DNA of 64,000 nt from Cerasicoccus maritimus (lineage in GTDB: Bacteria; Verrucomicrobiota; Verrucomicrobiia; Opitutales; Cerasicoccaceae). Positions 41,946 to 51,820 of this stretch are shown here, one piece after another. The stretch spans positions 144,804-208,803 of the forward strand of contig JAVDPD010000006.1 of assembly GCA_031296935.1 (NCBI GenBank), read 5' to 3'. The stretch's first letter is position 1. The number at the start of each line of letters is the position of its first letter. Below the pieces are notes generated by a model, which searched no databases, was not told the origin of the DNA, and saw only the letters and a program-made list of their open reading frames with translations. The position numbers and the translations under genes were made by a program.

Positions 41946-42917
41946 ATGAGTACTCAAGCAGCCTCGAACCAACTCGAATCCCTGAAGCAATACACCAAGG
42001 TGGTTGCCGACACTGGCGACTTCGAGTCGATGAAGGAATACCAACCCCAAGACGCGACCACCAATCCGTCTCTCATTTACTCCGCCGTCGAGATGCCGGA
42101 GTACAACGCACTTTTCGAAAAAGCCATTGCTGACAACAAGGGCTCGAGCCTCTCCGGCGCCGCCCTGAGTCGTCAGGTGATGATCGATCTCCTCGTGGCC
42201 TTTGGGTCCGAGATCCTCAAGATCGTTCCCGGTCGCGTGTCGACTGAGGTGGACGCCCGCTTGTCCTTTGACGTAAAAGGCAGCGTGGATCTCGCCCATG
42301 AGATCATTGCCCTCTATGAAAAGAACGGCATCTCCCGTGAACGTATCCTGATCAAGCTCGCCACGACTTGGGAAGGCATCAAGGCCGCCGAAATCCTCAA
42401 GAAGGACGGCATCAACTGCAATATGACGCTCCTCTTCTCGATGGCCCAAGCCATTGGCGCCGCTGAAGTGGGCGCTCAGCTGATCTCGCCGTTCGTGGGT
42501 CGTATTCTCGACTGGTACAAGGCCTCCACTGGCAAGGACTACGTGGGCGCAGAAGATCCGGGCGTGCAGTCGGTGCAGGCGATCTACACGTATTATAAGA
42601 AGTTCGGCTACGCAACCGAGGTTATGGGCGCGAGCTTCCGCAACACCGGTGAAATCATTGAACTTGCAGGCTGCGACTTGCTCACGATTAGCCCGAAGCT
42701 CCTTGGCGAACTGGCTGCAACCGAAGGCGTGCTCGAAAAGAAACTCGATCCGGCAAGCTCCAAGGAGGCCGACATTGAAAAGATCGCCATGGACGAAAAT
42801 ACCTTCCGCTGGATGCTCAACGAAGACCAGATGGCTACGGAAAAACTCTCGGACGGCATCCGTCGTTTCGGCGTCGACATCGTCAAGCTCGAGAAAAAGA
42901 TCGAGGCGGCGTTGTAG
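41946..42917 (+). CDS. tal: Transaldolase
   Basis: A 323-residue TalB-type enzyme of the non-oxidative pentose phosphate pathway. D-A-T-T-N-P-S-L-I at about residues 37-45, the Schiff-base Lys in [11 protein letters not shown] and N-M-T-L-L-F-S are present. Length is typical for the long (TalA/B) class. It is followed by a clear terminator. Confidence 0.95.
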   Translation: MSTQAASNQLESLKQYTKVVADTGDFESMKEYQPQDATTNPSLIYSAVEMPEYNALFEKAIADNKGSSLSGAALSRQVMIDLLVAFGSEILKIVPGRVSTEVDARLSFDVKGSVDLAHEIIALYEKNGISRERILIKLATTWEGIKAAEILKKDGINCNMTLLFSMAQAIGAAEVGAQLISPFVGRILDWYKASTGKDYVGAEDPGVQSVQAIYTYYKKFGYATEVMGASFRNTGEIIELAGCDLLTISPKLLGELAATEGVLEKKLDPASSKEADIEKIAMDENTFRWMLNEDQMATEKLSDGIRRFGVDIVKLEKKIEAAL

Positions 42918-42941
42918 GGGCAGACTCGATCATTTTTATGC

Positions 42942-42973
42942 GAACCCGGGCCGCAGTGTGGTCCGGGTTTTTC
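42942..42973 (+). terminator. Rho-independent terminator after tal
   Basis: AACCCGG(G/A)CC pairs with GG(T)CCGGGTT around GCAGTG, followed by five T residues, 25 bp beyond the tal stop. The next 180 bp to 43152 show no gene. Confidence 0.85.
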
Positions 42974-43152
42974 GCGCTTTATTTCTGGGGGAGAGACTTA
43001 AGAGCGAGCTGGTTGTTGATCGCGCATTCGAACTCATTGTTCGTTTATGAGAAAAATGCCTTCTCTGTAGCAGCGTTTCCCCCTAACGCCAGAGCGCCAG
43101 AGAGCTGACGCACTCCAAAGACTTAAACCGTAATGCCTAAAACTCCAGCTGC

Positions 43153-44784
43153 TTACTTTGGTGGGTCGAGGTAGATGCCTTGCCAGGGGTGTTGGTCGAG
43201 GATGTTTGGATACCAGCCTTGGACCGCGGGGTTGACCAGGTAGGCACTGACGTAGAAATAAATTGGGGCGACGGGCATTTCGTCGATCAGGATTTTTCCG
43301 GCCTGTTGGAAGACTTCCAGGCGGGCGTCGGCGTCACCGGTTTCGGCGGCCTGGCGAATGAGGGCGTCGTATTGCGGGCTGTCGAACTTGGCGTTGTTGT
43401 TGCCCGACCAACTGGCGAGCAGATCGAGGAACGTGCTCGGGTCGTTGTAATCGCCAATCCAGCCCGCGCGCAGAACGTCGAAATTGCCATCTCGGCGGTT
43501 GATCAAATAGACCTTCCAATCTTGGTTCACGAGGCGGACTTTGACGCCGAGCGTTTCCTGCCAGAAATACTGGATTGCCTCAGCAATGGCCTTGTGGCTT
43601 TCCGAGGTGTTGTAGAGCAATTCGAGCTCGCGGAGGCCTTCCCCGTTGGGGAAGCCGGCCTCGGCGAGGAGACGCTTGGCCTCGGCGATGTTGGCTTCCA
43701 AATCGAGGCTGAATTTGGCCTCGGACGTGTAGCCCGCAGTGTTGGGCGGGGTAAAGTGGTTGGCGGGAATTTGGCCGGCCTGCGTGATGTTTCTCGTGAT
43801 GCCTTCGCGGTCGATGGCCAGCGAGAGGGCGCGGCGGACCCGGGCGTCGTCCAGCGGCGGCTTCTCGGTGTTAAACGCGTAGTAATACGTGCCGAGGTAG
43901 GGCGAGATGCGGAGGGCCTCGTTCCCCGCCTCCTCGTAGGGCTCGATTTTATGCGTGGGAATGGCGTAGGATATGTGGATCTGACCAGAACGGAACGCGC
44001 GCTCCTCGGCATTGAGATTAGCAAAGGGCAGGAAGTGCACGCCGTTGAGTAGGATGTGCTCGCGGTCCCAATAATACGGGTTTTTCTTCACGACGATACG
44101 GTCGTGGACGCGCCACTCTTCGAGGGTAAACGGGCCGTTGCCGACAAAGTTGCCCGGGCGGGTCCAGCGGGAGTCGCGTTGATCAATGGCGCCGTGCTGG
44201 AAGATCGTCGGCGGGTGGACCGGATACCAGGTGTAGTGCGTGAGAAGGGAGAGGAAATACGGGGTCGCTTCATTAAGCGTTATTTCGAGCGTGCGCGGGT
44301 CGAGCGCCTTCACGCCGACTTGCGAAAAATCAGTCAGCTCGCCGGTGTTGAACTGCTCGGCGTTGACCATCGGGTAGAGCAGGGAGGCGTATTCCGCAGC
44401 GAGTTTGGGCGAAAGCATGCGCTCGTAGGCAAAGACGAAATCGCTGGCTTGGATGGGCTCGCCGTTCGACCACAGGGCGTCCTCGCGCAGGTGAAAAGTG
44501 TAGACGCGGCCGTCGGCAGAAATGTCCCACGACTCGGCGACGCCGGGCAGCGGCTTGAGCGTTTCGGGGTCGGGGCGTACAAGCCCTTCGAGCAGCGCGG
44601 TGAGGATGTTGTGCTCGGTGACGCCGGTGACGAGGTGCGGGTCAAGCGCGGCGGGCTCAGAGCCATTGGCGCGCAGGAGGATTTGCTCTTTGTTGGCGCG
44701 CTCGACGGGCGTTTCGCGATCGCCGCATCCGAGCAAAAGCAGTGCGCAGAGGCAGAATAGGACGCTTAGCGAACGGGCAAACAT
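43153..44784 (-). CDS. Oligopeptide ABC transporter substrate-binding lipoprotein
   Basis: A 543-residue SBP family 5 (OppA-like) protein. Type II signal peptide with lipobox L-L-L-L-G-C (Cys at about residue 20). The mature protein opens E-P-A-A-L-D-P-H-L-V-T-G, then family motifs L-L-E-G-L-V-R, A-E-S-W-D-I-S-A-D-G-R-V-Y-T-F-H-L-R and A-L-S-L-A-I-D-R. It delivers peptides to an ABC permease, not present in the window, so it acts as a detached component or partners genes elsewhere. Confidence 0.92.
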   Translation of the reverse strand: MFARSLSVLFCLCALLLLGCGDRETPVERANKEQILLRANGSEPAALDPHLVTGVTEHNILTALLEGLVRPDPETLKPLPGVAESWDISADGRVYTFHLREDALWSNGEPIQASDFVFAYERMLSPKLAAEYASLLYPMVNAEQFNTGELTDFSQVGVKALDPRTLEITLNEATPYFLSLLTHYTWYPVHPPTIFQHGAIDQRDSRWTRPGNFVGNGPFTLEEWRVHDRIVVKKNPYYWDREHILLNGVHFLPFANLNAEERAFRSGQIHISYAIPTHKIEPYEEAGNEALRISPYLGTYYYAFNTEKPPLDDARVRRALSLAIDREGITRNITQAGQIPANHFTPPNTAGYTSEAKFSLDLEANIAEAKRLLAEAGFPNGEGLRELELLYNTSESHKAIAEAIQYFWQETLGVKVRLVNQDWKVYLINRRDGNFDVLRAGWIGDYNDPSTFLDLLASWSGNNNAKFDSPQYDALIRQAAETGDADARLEVFQQAGKILIDEMPVAPIYFYVSAYLVNPAVQGWYPNILDQHPWQGIYLDPPK

Positions 44785-44848
44785 AGTCCCGAGAGGCTTC
44801 CATGCGCGGCGTAGTTTGTCAGGCCTTTTTCTGCGCGACAGTTGGATT

Positions 44849-45836
44849 TCAGGAATGCGTCGGCACCGCGACTTGGGCGGGGATTAGCTTCACAAAGCGT
44901 TCCCAGTAATCCGACTGCTTCACGAGGTCAAAGACCTCACTTGGCCGCATCCCCAAGAATAGGCCACAGACCGCAAATCCCAAAAATCCGTATTGACGTT
45001 GCTCCCAGGCAACCTTGAGCGCTCTCTTCGATTCTTCCAATTGCAGGATTTTTGGCGTTTTGCGTTGGCTGCTGGTGGTCTTGAGGGACTTTGCCCCGTT
45101 GGATTTCTGGTAGTGGACATACACACCATCCATCGGATTTTTGTCGATGAAACGGTGGTCGTCCTTCGGCTTGGAGGCATCATTAAAAAACGTGTTGGCG
45201 CTCGTGATGTAGTTTCGACGCGTTCTAAGACTGACATCCAGACTATCAAAGAAGCGAATCAGCATCTTGGCGGTCACGTCTCCAATTTTAAGCCGCACAT
45301 CTGAGCTATTTAAATGCCCCACAATTGGGTTTAGATGCTTCTTAAGGGGCTTGTAGGTCTCGTTGCTTAAATGATCATTCTCAACGGCCTCCTGCTTTCT
45401 GGCTAGGAAGATGTTAACGCAGTCCTCCAGATAAGGGCTGTCTTGAGCTAATTTCAGATGCTCGCGGTAGAGAATCACCGCATCAACGAGGCTTTTATTG
45501 CGGTCGGGGATCTGGTCAAAGATAGCGAAAGCGGCCTTCGCTTCTAGAAGTTGTCGCGCAGTCAAATAGGTCTGATCTCGTTCACGCCGAATTAAACGCT
45601 CTCGCTCCTTCTGTTCCTTCAAGACCGCTTCTTGCATCGCAAGTGAAGCTGAGCGTTGCTCGGTCAAGGTGGCCTCCTTACCCTCGCGCTTTAAGTCGCG
45701 GACGAATGATTTGCGCCTAGCCTTGGGCTTCCCCTTTGTCGTCAAATTCGTAGTATTCGCACACCCATTGGCCGGTGGTGGCGTTCTTTAAAACGGAAGG
45801 CTTGGGGAGAGACGGACGTTTCGGTTTTGCCAGCAT
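44849..45836 (-). pseudogene. Tyrosine recombinase (phage-type integrase), frameshifted and truncated
   Basis: An open frame from 45745 encodes the core-binding (SAM-like) domain (L-R-T-R-R-N-Y-I-T-S-A-N-T-F-F-N) and the start of the catalytic domain, including the first catalytic Arg in L-G-M-R-P-S-E-V-F-D. It then ends without the H-x-x-R and Tyr motifs. Upstream, an ATG at 45836 in another frame encodes A-T-T-G-Q-W-V-C-E-Y-Y-E-F-D-D-K-G, a typical integrase N-terminal arm, joined by a frameshift near 45735. It lies 59 bp from the 3' end of tRNA-Ser, the expected attachment site. Remnant of an island or prophage. Confidence 0.72.
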
Positions 45837-45894
45837 TTGCAGACAAATTTTTACTGAAAATTACTGACGGTCAACTCCTAAAGCCCTGATAGAA

Positions 45895-45982
45895 TGGCGG
45901 ATGGGGAGGGATTCGAACCCCCGGAGGCTTGCGCCTCAAAAGTTTTCAAGACTTCCGCATTCGGCCACTCTGCCACCCATCC
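45895..45982 (-). tRNA. tRNA-Ser (anticodon UGA)
   Basis: Minus-strand 88-nt tRNA with acceptor stem GGATGGG/CCCATCC, D-arm GGCAGAGTGGCCGAATGC, anticodon arm AAGT-CTTGAAA-ACTT (anticodon TGA), a long variable arm GGCGCAAGCC as in class II tRNAs, T-arm GGGGGTTCGAATCCCTCC and an encoded CCA (45895-45897). Reads UCA. Its 3' end faces the integrase relic. Confidence 0.95.
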
Positions 45983-46048
45983 AGTTCAGAATGGCGATCT
46001 TTTCCCATGTGATTCGCAAAAGGGCAAGGCGTTTTTCATGATTCATCG

Positions 46049-46450
46049 TCATTTACCGGCGAATGCTTGCTTAATCTTGAAGAAGAAGAATTCTGTATCT
46101 GTATATCCATATGCCATCCTATTGATGAGCGTAATCATATTATTGATGACTTCGAGGACGCTGGCGTTCAGTGGGTAGCGCACGCAAATGTCTCGGTAGG
46201 TCGCAGGCTCAATTCGGCGAGAACCAATTAGGCCGTGGCGTAGCTGCAAATCAGCAGCAGCATACACGGCGGATAGCTGTTGGAAATCGCTGTTCACAAA
46301 ACCGTTTTGATAAAAGCAATAACGATTTCTTGAACCCGGGTGTTCAATTAAATTCCATATGTAAACGGCCCTTTGAAAATCCTCCGAAGCGCAGGCTTGC
46401 ATGATGCGGCGAGTTCTGTTCCCTTGGCCGTCCCATGCGAATTCGTGCAT
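46049..46450 (-). pseudogene. Chimeric ORF: unknown N-terminal part fused to ISL3-like transposase tail
   Basis: The last ~35 residues ([23 protein letters not shown]) match the C-terminal end of ISL3/IS1165-type transposases. The preceding ~95 residues (H-E-F-A-W-D-G...Y-A-A-A-D-L-Q-L-R-H-G) are not transposase-like and not recognised. The ORF's 5' end overlaps the opposite-strand DUF1015 start, so its true N-terminus was probably lost. Likely a host gene joined to an IS relic; AT-richer than neighbours. Confidence 0.5.
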
Positions 46451-47655
46451 TTCAAGGACTCCGACCCAAACCAGAAAACGCCGCAACCGTCGCGTCGCTT
46501 CCGTATGACGTTGTCAATACCGAGGAGGCGCGCGAGCTAGCGTCCGGCAACCCGCACTCGTTCCTGCGCGTCGTCCGCGCCGAGATCGACCTGCCCGCTG
46601 GCACCGATCCCTACGACGCGTCCGTTTACGCGCAGGCGAAGCAGAACCTCGCCTCCCTCGAGGCCGATGGCGTGATCGAGCGCGAGAGCGAGCCCTGTAT
46701 CTACATTTACCAGCAGAAGATGGGTGATCACGTGCAGCGCGGCGTTGTCGCCGTGTGCCACATTGAGGATTACGAAAACAACCTCATCAAGAAGCACGAG
46801 AAGACCCGCCAGGCCAAGGAAGACGACCGCACCCGCCTCAACGCGACCCTACGCGCGCATCCGGGCCCGGTTTTTCTGACCTATAAGAACGACGCCAAGA
46901 TCACCGCACTCATGGACGCCGTGACGGCGGGCGAACCGCTGAGCGATTTCATCGCTCCCGACGGCGTAGGCCACACCGTGTGGCGCATCCCCGGCGGTGC
47001 CGACTTCGTGAAAGCCTTTGAGTCTGTACCCGTATTCTACGTGGCCGACGGTCACCACCGTAGTGCTTCCGCCGCCCGCGTCGGTAAAGAGCTCCGCGAA
47101 GCCAACCCGAACCACACCGGCAACGAGGATTACAACTGGTTCCTCAACGTCATCTTCCCGGATAACGAGCTAAAGGTGCTGCCTTACAACCGCCTTGTGC
47201 TCAACCTCAACGGCAAGACCAACGAGGAATTCCTGTCCGAGCTGAAGAACGTCGTGCCCGTGACCGAAGGCAACGTTGACCCTTCACCGGACGCCATTGG
47301 CAAGGTGTCGATGTATTTCGACGGCAAATGGTATGGCCTCGACCTGACCGGCCTCGCCGCCAGCGACCCAATTTCCGAACTCGATGTCTCCAAGCTGCAG
47401 GACTACATTCTCCAGCCGCTTCTGGGCATCGACGACCCACGCACTAGCAATGACATCGAGTTCATTGGCGGCATCCGCGGCACTGGCGAGCTGACCAAGC
47501 GCGTGGACAAAGGTGACGGCCCCGTAGCTTTCTCCATGTATCACGTGACCTGCGACCAACTGATGGCCATCGCGGATGCCGACCAGATCATGCCCCCCAA
47601 GAGCACCTGGTTTGAGCCAAAGCTCCGCAGCGGTCTGTTCGTCAACACCTTCTAA
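46435..47655 (+). CDS. DUF1015 family protein
   Basis: A 406-residue protein with the family layout: R-I-R-A-F-Q-G-L-R-P at the start, V-A-S-L-P-Y-D-V-V, N-P-H-S-F-L-R-V, Y-I-Y-Q-Q, then Y-V-A-D-G-H-H-R-S-A-S-A-A-R in the middle, which looks like a nucleotide-hydrolase-like active-site segment. Function is unknown although widespread in bacteria and archaea. It is an island of good codon bias between two ISL3-type relics, and its stop is followed directly by a two-hairpin 3' element. Confidence 0.88.
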   Translation: MRIRAFQGLRPKPENAATVASLPYDVVNTEEARELASGNPHSFLRVVRAEIDLPAGTDPYDASVYAQAKQNLASLEADGVIERESEPCIYIYQQKMGDHVQRGVVAVCHIEDYENNLIKKHEKTRQAKEDDRTRLNATLRAHPGPVFLTYKNDAKITALMDAVTAGEPLSDFIAPDGVGHTVWRIPGGADFVKAFESVPVFYVADGHHRSASAARVGKELREANPNHTGNEDYNWFLNVIFPDNELKVLPYNRLVLNLNGKTNEEFLSELKNVVPVTEGNVDPSPDAIGKVSMYFDGKWYGLDLTGLAASDPISELDVSKLQDYILQPLLGIDDPRTSNDIEFIGGIRGTGELTKRVDKGDGPVAFSMYHVTCDQLMAIADADQIMPPKSTWFEPKLRSGLFVNTF

Positions 47656-47697
47656 GCAGCGTGCCACAGCACCCAAAGATTGCCACATTGTGGCAGT
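47656..47697 (+). repeat. Stop-codon-abutting two-hairpin element, copy 3 (DUF1015 3' end)
   Basis: Begins on the base after TAA with GCAGCGTGCC, then the same 23-nt spacing as copy 1, then stem 2 ATTGCCAC-ATT-GTGGCAGT (47679-47697). Stem positions 4 to 7 differ from copy 1 and the partners change to match, while loop ATT is kept. Hairpin 1 is weakened here. Confidence 0.7.
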
Positions 47698-47719
47698 GGC
47701 GATGAGGCAAAGTTTTTTA

Positions 47720-47758
47720 CAGCGCCCGATGATGGAATTCGTCGGGCGCTTTTTTTGG
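47720..47758 (+). terminator. Rho-independent terminator after DUF1015
   Basis: AGCGCCCGA and TCGGGCGCT arms around TGATGGAATTCG-type loop, then seven T residues. It is distinct from, and downstream of, the two-hairpin element, so that element is not the terminator here. Confidence 0.88.
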
Positions 47759-47822
47759 GGCATCGTCATTCCCGGTAGATGAGGATGAACCCATTTTTGG
47801 GGTTATTCTAGTCGTTGGATAG

Positions 47823-47960
47823 TTATCCGCACTGGGCGATGACGCGCAGTCGGTAGTTGTTAAAGTTTCTGAACCCGTATGCGATTCGTTGTACGAGTTT
47901 CATTTTTCGATGGAATCCTTCGGTGATTGAGTTGTTCCTTGAGAATCGCCACATCGCCCC
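47823..47960 (-). pseudogene. ISL3-family transposase C-terminal fragment
   Basis: About 43 residues (W-R-F-S-R-N-N-S-I-T-E-G-F-H-R-K-M, then R-I-A-Y-G-F-R-N-F-N-N-Y-R-L-R-V) match the extreme C-terminus of ISL3 transposases. Upstream the frame runs into the 64-nt palindrome copy 2, so the rest of the transposase has been replaced or deleted up to that element. Confidence 0.75.
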
Positions 47961-47979
47961 GATGGGTTCTGCCCAAGTA

Positions 47980-48043
47980 TAGAGATAACATGAAGTTGCC
48001 GGGTTGAGCAAGGGCTGGACCCGGCAACTTCATGTTATCTTTA
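47980..48043. repeat. 64-nt palindromic element, copy 2 of 3
   Basis: Same arms and loop as 142-205 with one loop change (AAGG for AAGT) and one or two changes at the right end. It lies between the ISL3 relic and the SNF2 helicase gene. An ORF start that falls inside it (48004) is therefore not a credible helicase start. Confidence 0.8.
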
Positions 48044-48141
48044 GAGTGTTTTTTGGCGGCTCTAGCTGGAAATTGGTTCTTTGGGTCTCACTGTTACATT
48101 CTGCCACTGTAATTTCATTGAATTCCTTTGGTGCGCTGCCG

Positions 48142-51100
48142 ATGCTTTGGCCAATGAACATATCCAGTGAAGGCAGTCGGTTGGGATCATGGGAGGCGAT
48201 TTCGCCTGTCCTTTTTTATAATCTGGCTAGTCGCACGGTATTGGAGCGAGGTATCCGTTATTTTGAACAAGAACGAGTTGTTTCACTGCGGATAAAGGGC
48301 AAAAACTCCTTTGATGCGCAGGTCCTGGGTTCTTCCACGTATCGGGTTTCCGTTGTCGTATCGACAGCTCATTTCAGGCATCATTGTAATTGTCCGGCCT
48401 ACGACCGAGATCGGGTTTGTAAGCACGTTGTCGCCGTAGTTGCTTTGCTATATTACCTTGGTAGTGACCGGTTGTTTGGCCACTATAAGCCCAGTGGTCG
48501 ATACCTGCGCTCCGTCGTAGAGCATTTTGATGATCCTGGATCGATTCTGAGCTCGAAAGAGAAGGCAGGGCCTTCTTCATCTACTGAAATTGTCGTTTTG
48601 CATGACGATTACCATGAACTTTATGCGCAAATCAACGGACGGATTTCAGTAGCATTAATTCGCAAATTGGGTTTCTATAGGGATGCTTGGCAACGCAGAG
48701 CTGGTTGGTTGAGGTCATTTTGTGGCGAAAATATCGCTGGCGAATTGAGTGATTTAGTTGGGATCGCACAATCACTAAAAATCCCCGTTTACGTTGCGAA
48801 TCTGAAGGGAAAGCGGGTAGAGTTGAATGGAAAAGTTCACCGTGGGTCAATTCGCTACCGAATCAACGTCGACCAGAAATCTGAGCAGGTTGAGTTGGTT
48901 CAGGATTTGCCGGAAATTTTGGGCAGCGATGCCTGGAGATTAGCTGAATCAGTTTTTATCCACTCCAGTGGAGAGCTCATCGATTTGTCTGATGACGAGC
49001 GAAACCTGCTGGTGAATATGGCCGATCCAGAAAAGTATTTCAGTCCATCTGACCGCTACATTCGGTATCATTACCTGAGTTTTGGCCGAGGGGCAAAGAG
49101 TCGTGAGAAGGATGATTTCAATGCGATCTCGCTGGCCGTTGCGCATTCGGAATACGTAGACGACTTGAAGGCGACTCAACTGGAATGCAATGGGCAGTCC
49201 GTTGATTTATCTAATGTAGATGCCCCACGTCCAGTGAAGGCTGCGGTTGTGATCAAAGGTGAGGAAAAGTCCCAGTCCGTTTTCGCGCACATTGAACTGA
49301 GCACAGACGGCGCGAATTTACCCGTCGAAAGCATGTTGTTGGAATGTCTACGATCGGATTTAATTGGCAATTCCATCAATCCGCAACTGACCAGAGCCAA
49401 GGGGCGTTTGGGTGTTTTGATCGATGCCATTCAAGCGCTTTCTTTTACGAATGATAAGCGCCAGCGCTCGGAGATCATCAAAGAGGCCACTGGTCATCAG
49501 TCTTTTCAAAAGCTTCGTTTAAAATCAAAAGCACAAAAATGGTTGCGCATGATCGTGTCAGCCTGGATTACGACGAACGATAAGCACCTGCTGGCGAGCT
49601 CTGAACACAAAGATGGCTGGATCATGGTCGAATCACCCCACCGACTGCTTTTGCAATTGGTGTTGGGGCTCTGCCGCACAGCAACGCCTGCCGAAATCCG
49701 TGAGCTGAGCAGTAAGATCATGATTCCTAGAGTAGAGTTGCCCCGCTTCATACAGCGCGCTAACTTGGTTTGCTCAGCTACAGGCACTTCACTTCGATAC
49801 AATGAGCAAGCGGTGAGATCGATTGGGGTTGCCGTCACGCTTGAGGCCAATCAAGGCAGGGAGATCGATTGGTTTGAGTTGAAGGCTGAGGTGCGTTGTG
49901 GCACACTAACTATTCCTGCGGATCAATGGGAGGCGTTAATTCGCGGTGATTTGCTGCTGGAGCAGGATGGCGAATTGATCATCCCGGACCTATCGCAGGC
50001 AGAGGCGATCAAGCGACTACAGGCGTTGTTCGGGACGTCCAAACGGCGAAGATCACGCGGCATGAAAGAAGAAACTGTCGCCCAAGCTCCACGTTTGCAA
50101 ATGCTCGATTGGCTGGAACTACGGCAGGCAGGTGTTCAAGTTACGTTAGCGCCTGCAATTGAGAAAATTTGGCAAAGCCTGTTAAGTTTTTCTGAAATCC
50201 CAAGCATGCCACTGCCGAGTGGCGTTTCGGCGAAATTACGTGACTATCAGCAGCAGGGGTTCGAATGGATGGCTTTTCTTTATGAGCATCGGTTTGGCGC
50301 ATGTTTGGCAGACGACATGGGGCTTGGTAAAACACTTCAATCCATCGCTTTTTTAGCCTGGGTTAAGAAGCAGCAGAAAAGCGCAGTTGGCTCGTTCCTA
50401 ATCGTTTTGCCGCCATCGTTGATTTTCAATTGGCGACATGAAATAGAGCGCTTTTGTCCATCGCTCTCCGTTAGCGAATATCTTGGCGGAAATCGCAATC
50501 TCAGCGGGGCGCTTCAATCGGATGTCACCTTGACGACTTATGATCTTGTTCGACGGGATATCGAATTACTTCAAAAACACACATTCGAGGTCGTCATTTT
50601 TGATGAGGCTCAGGCGCTCAAAAATATCACCGCTGTTCGTACGAAAGCAGCGCTCAAGCTGAAACGCCGTTTCACTCTCTGTTTGACCGGGACGCCGATG
50701 GAAAATCACGCTGGCGAATATTATTCGATCATGAATCTGGCGACCCCTGGAATCTTCGGCGATTATCGAGAGTTCAAGGAAAGCCTTCGAAACGGTGATG
50801 AACACATCTTGCGCCGCAGTCGTCCCTTTACTTTGCGCCGTACGAAAGATCAAATTCTCAAGGAGTTACCCCCAAAAGTAGAGAGCGAGTTCTACCTCGA
50901 AATGACAGAGGAGCAGAAAGAAATTTATACGCGCACGGTGGGGGAAGTACGCGAAGAGGTTCTGACGGCGTACAAAGATAAAACACGTTCGCAAGCCGGC
51001 ATCATAGCCTTGGCGGCCTTGACCAGATTGCGCCAGGTTTGCATTTCTCCAGAGTTGTTGGGCAAGCCCATTAAGCACCCAGCTCCCAAACTGGATTACT

Positions 51101-51624
51101 TAACTTCCAAAATGCATGAGCTGTTGGACGAAGGGCACTGCGGTCTATTCTTTTCCCAGTTTGCTCGAACGCTGGATTTGCTCGAAGATGCCGCAACCAA
51201 AGAGGGGCTCAATATTCTGCGTCTTGATGGCAAGACGCCCGTTGGGAAGCGGAAAAAATTGGTGAAAGCTTTTCAGGAGTCAACCGCACCCCAACTTTTC
51301 CTGATCAGCCTGAAAGCCGGAGGTGTTGGCTTAAATCTCACGCGAGCTCAATATGTCTTCCACATAGACCCATGGTGGAATCCGGCAGTGGAGAATCAAG
51401 CTTCAGACCGAGCTCACCGCATTGGGCAAACGAAGACGGTATTTATCCAGCGCCTTTTGATGCGTCATAGCGTAGAAGAAAAAATCATGGAGCTAAAGAA
51501 GCGCAAGCAGAAGCTCTTTGAAGCCATCGTTGAAAGCTCTTCCATCAAAGCTTCTGCCGGTTCGCTGGTTTCCCGTGATGATTTTGAATTTCTGTTGTCT
51601 GATACCTTTTCCCAAAAAGGTTGA
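48142..51624 (+). CDS. SWIM zinc-finger SNF2-family helicase
   Basis: About 1,160 residues. N-terminal SWIM finger C-N-C-P...V-C-K-H (C-x-C-x8-C-x-H, coding near 48388-48430), a long middle region, then the SNF2 ATPase: D-M-G-L-G-K-T Walker A (near 50310), D-E-A-Q box (near 50600), L-T-G-T-P-M-E-N and the helicase C motif Q-A-S-D-R-A-H-R-I-G-Q-T. Bacterial relatives are linked to transcription recycling or DNA remodelling. The first in-frame ATG after the palindrome is 48142, with another at 48154; neither has a good ribosome site. GC is below that of housekeeping neighbours. Confidence 0.9.
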   Translation: MLWPMNISSEGSRLGSWEAISPVLFYNLASRTVLERGIRYFEQERVVSLRIKGKNSFDAQVLGSSTYRVSVVVSTAHFRHHCNCPAYDRDRVCKHVVAVVALLYYLGSDRLFGHYKPSGRYLRSVVEHFDDPGSILSSKEKAGPSSSTEIVVLHDDYHELYAQINGRISVALIRKLGFYRDAWQRRAGWLRSFCGENIAGELSDLVGIAQSLKIPVYVANLKGKRVELNGKVHRGSIRYRINVDQKSEQVELVQDLPEILGSDAWRLAESVFIHSSGELIDLSDDERNLLVNMADPEKYFSPSDRYIRYHYLSFGRGAKSREKDDFNAISLAVAHSEYVDDLKATQLECNGQSVDLSNVDAPRPVKAAVVIKGEEKSQSVFAHIELSTDGANLPVESMLLECLRSDLIGNSINPQLTRAKGRLGVLIDAIQALSFTNDKRQRSEIIKEATGHQSFQKLRLKSKAQKWLRMIVSAWITTNDKHLLASSEHKDGWIMVESPHRLLLQLVLGLCRTATPAEIRELSSKIMIPRVELPRFIQRANLVCSATGTSLRYNEQAVRSIGVAVTLEANQGREIDWFELKAEVRCGTLTIPADQWEALIRGDLLLEQDGELIIPDLSQAEAIKRLQALFGTSKRRRSRGMKEETVAQAPRLQMLDWLELRQAGVQVTLAPAIEKIWQSLLSFSEIPSMPLPSGVSAKLRDYQQQGFEWMAFLYEHRFGACLADDMGLGKTLQSIAFLAWVKKQQKSAVGSFLIVLPPSLIFNWRHEIERFCPSLSVSEYLGGNRNLSGALQSDVTLTTYDLVRRDIELLQKHTFEVVIFDEAQALKNITAVRTKAALKLKRRFTLCLTGTPMENHAGEYYSIMNLATPGIFGDYREFKESLRNGDEHILRRSRPFTLRRTKDQILKELPPKVESEFYLEMTEEQKEIYTRTVGEVREEVLTAYKDKTRSQAGIIALAALTRLRQVCISPELLGKPIKHPAPKLDYLTSKMHELLDEGHCGLFFSQFARTLDLLEDAATKEGLNILRLDGKTPVGKRKKLVKAFQESTAPQLFLISLKAGGVGLNLTRAQYVFHIDPWWNPAVENQASDRAHRIGQTKTVFIQRLLMRHSVEEKIMELKKRKQKLFEAIVESSSIKASAGSLVSRDDFEFLLSDTFSQKG

Positions 51625-51820
51625 GACCTAAATTGGAAGGCGGATACTGAGTGGCTTCTGCAATGTTGGATAGGTTGCTATCACAAGTTATAGTTTAGCA
51701 ACCAATGAAGAAGAGACGTAAACCGCTTCGATATTTCAAAGAGATATTTTTCTTTGCTCGTAGTCTTGTAACTAGATAATAGATCTAATGAAATGCTCTA
51801 ACTTGCAGCTCAAATTTGAG

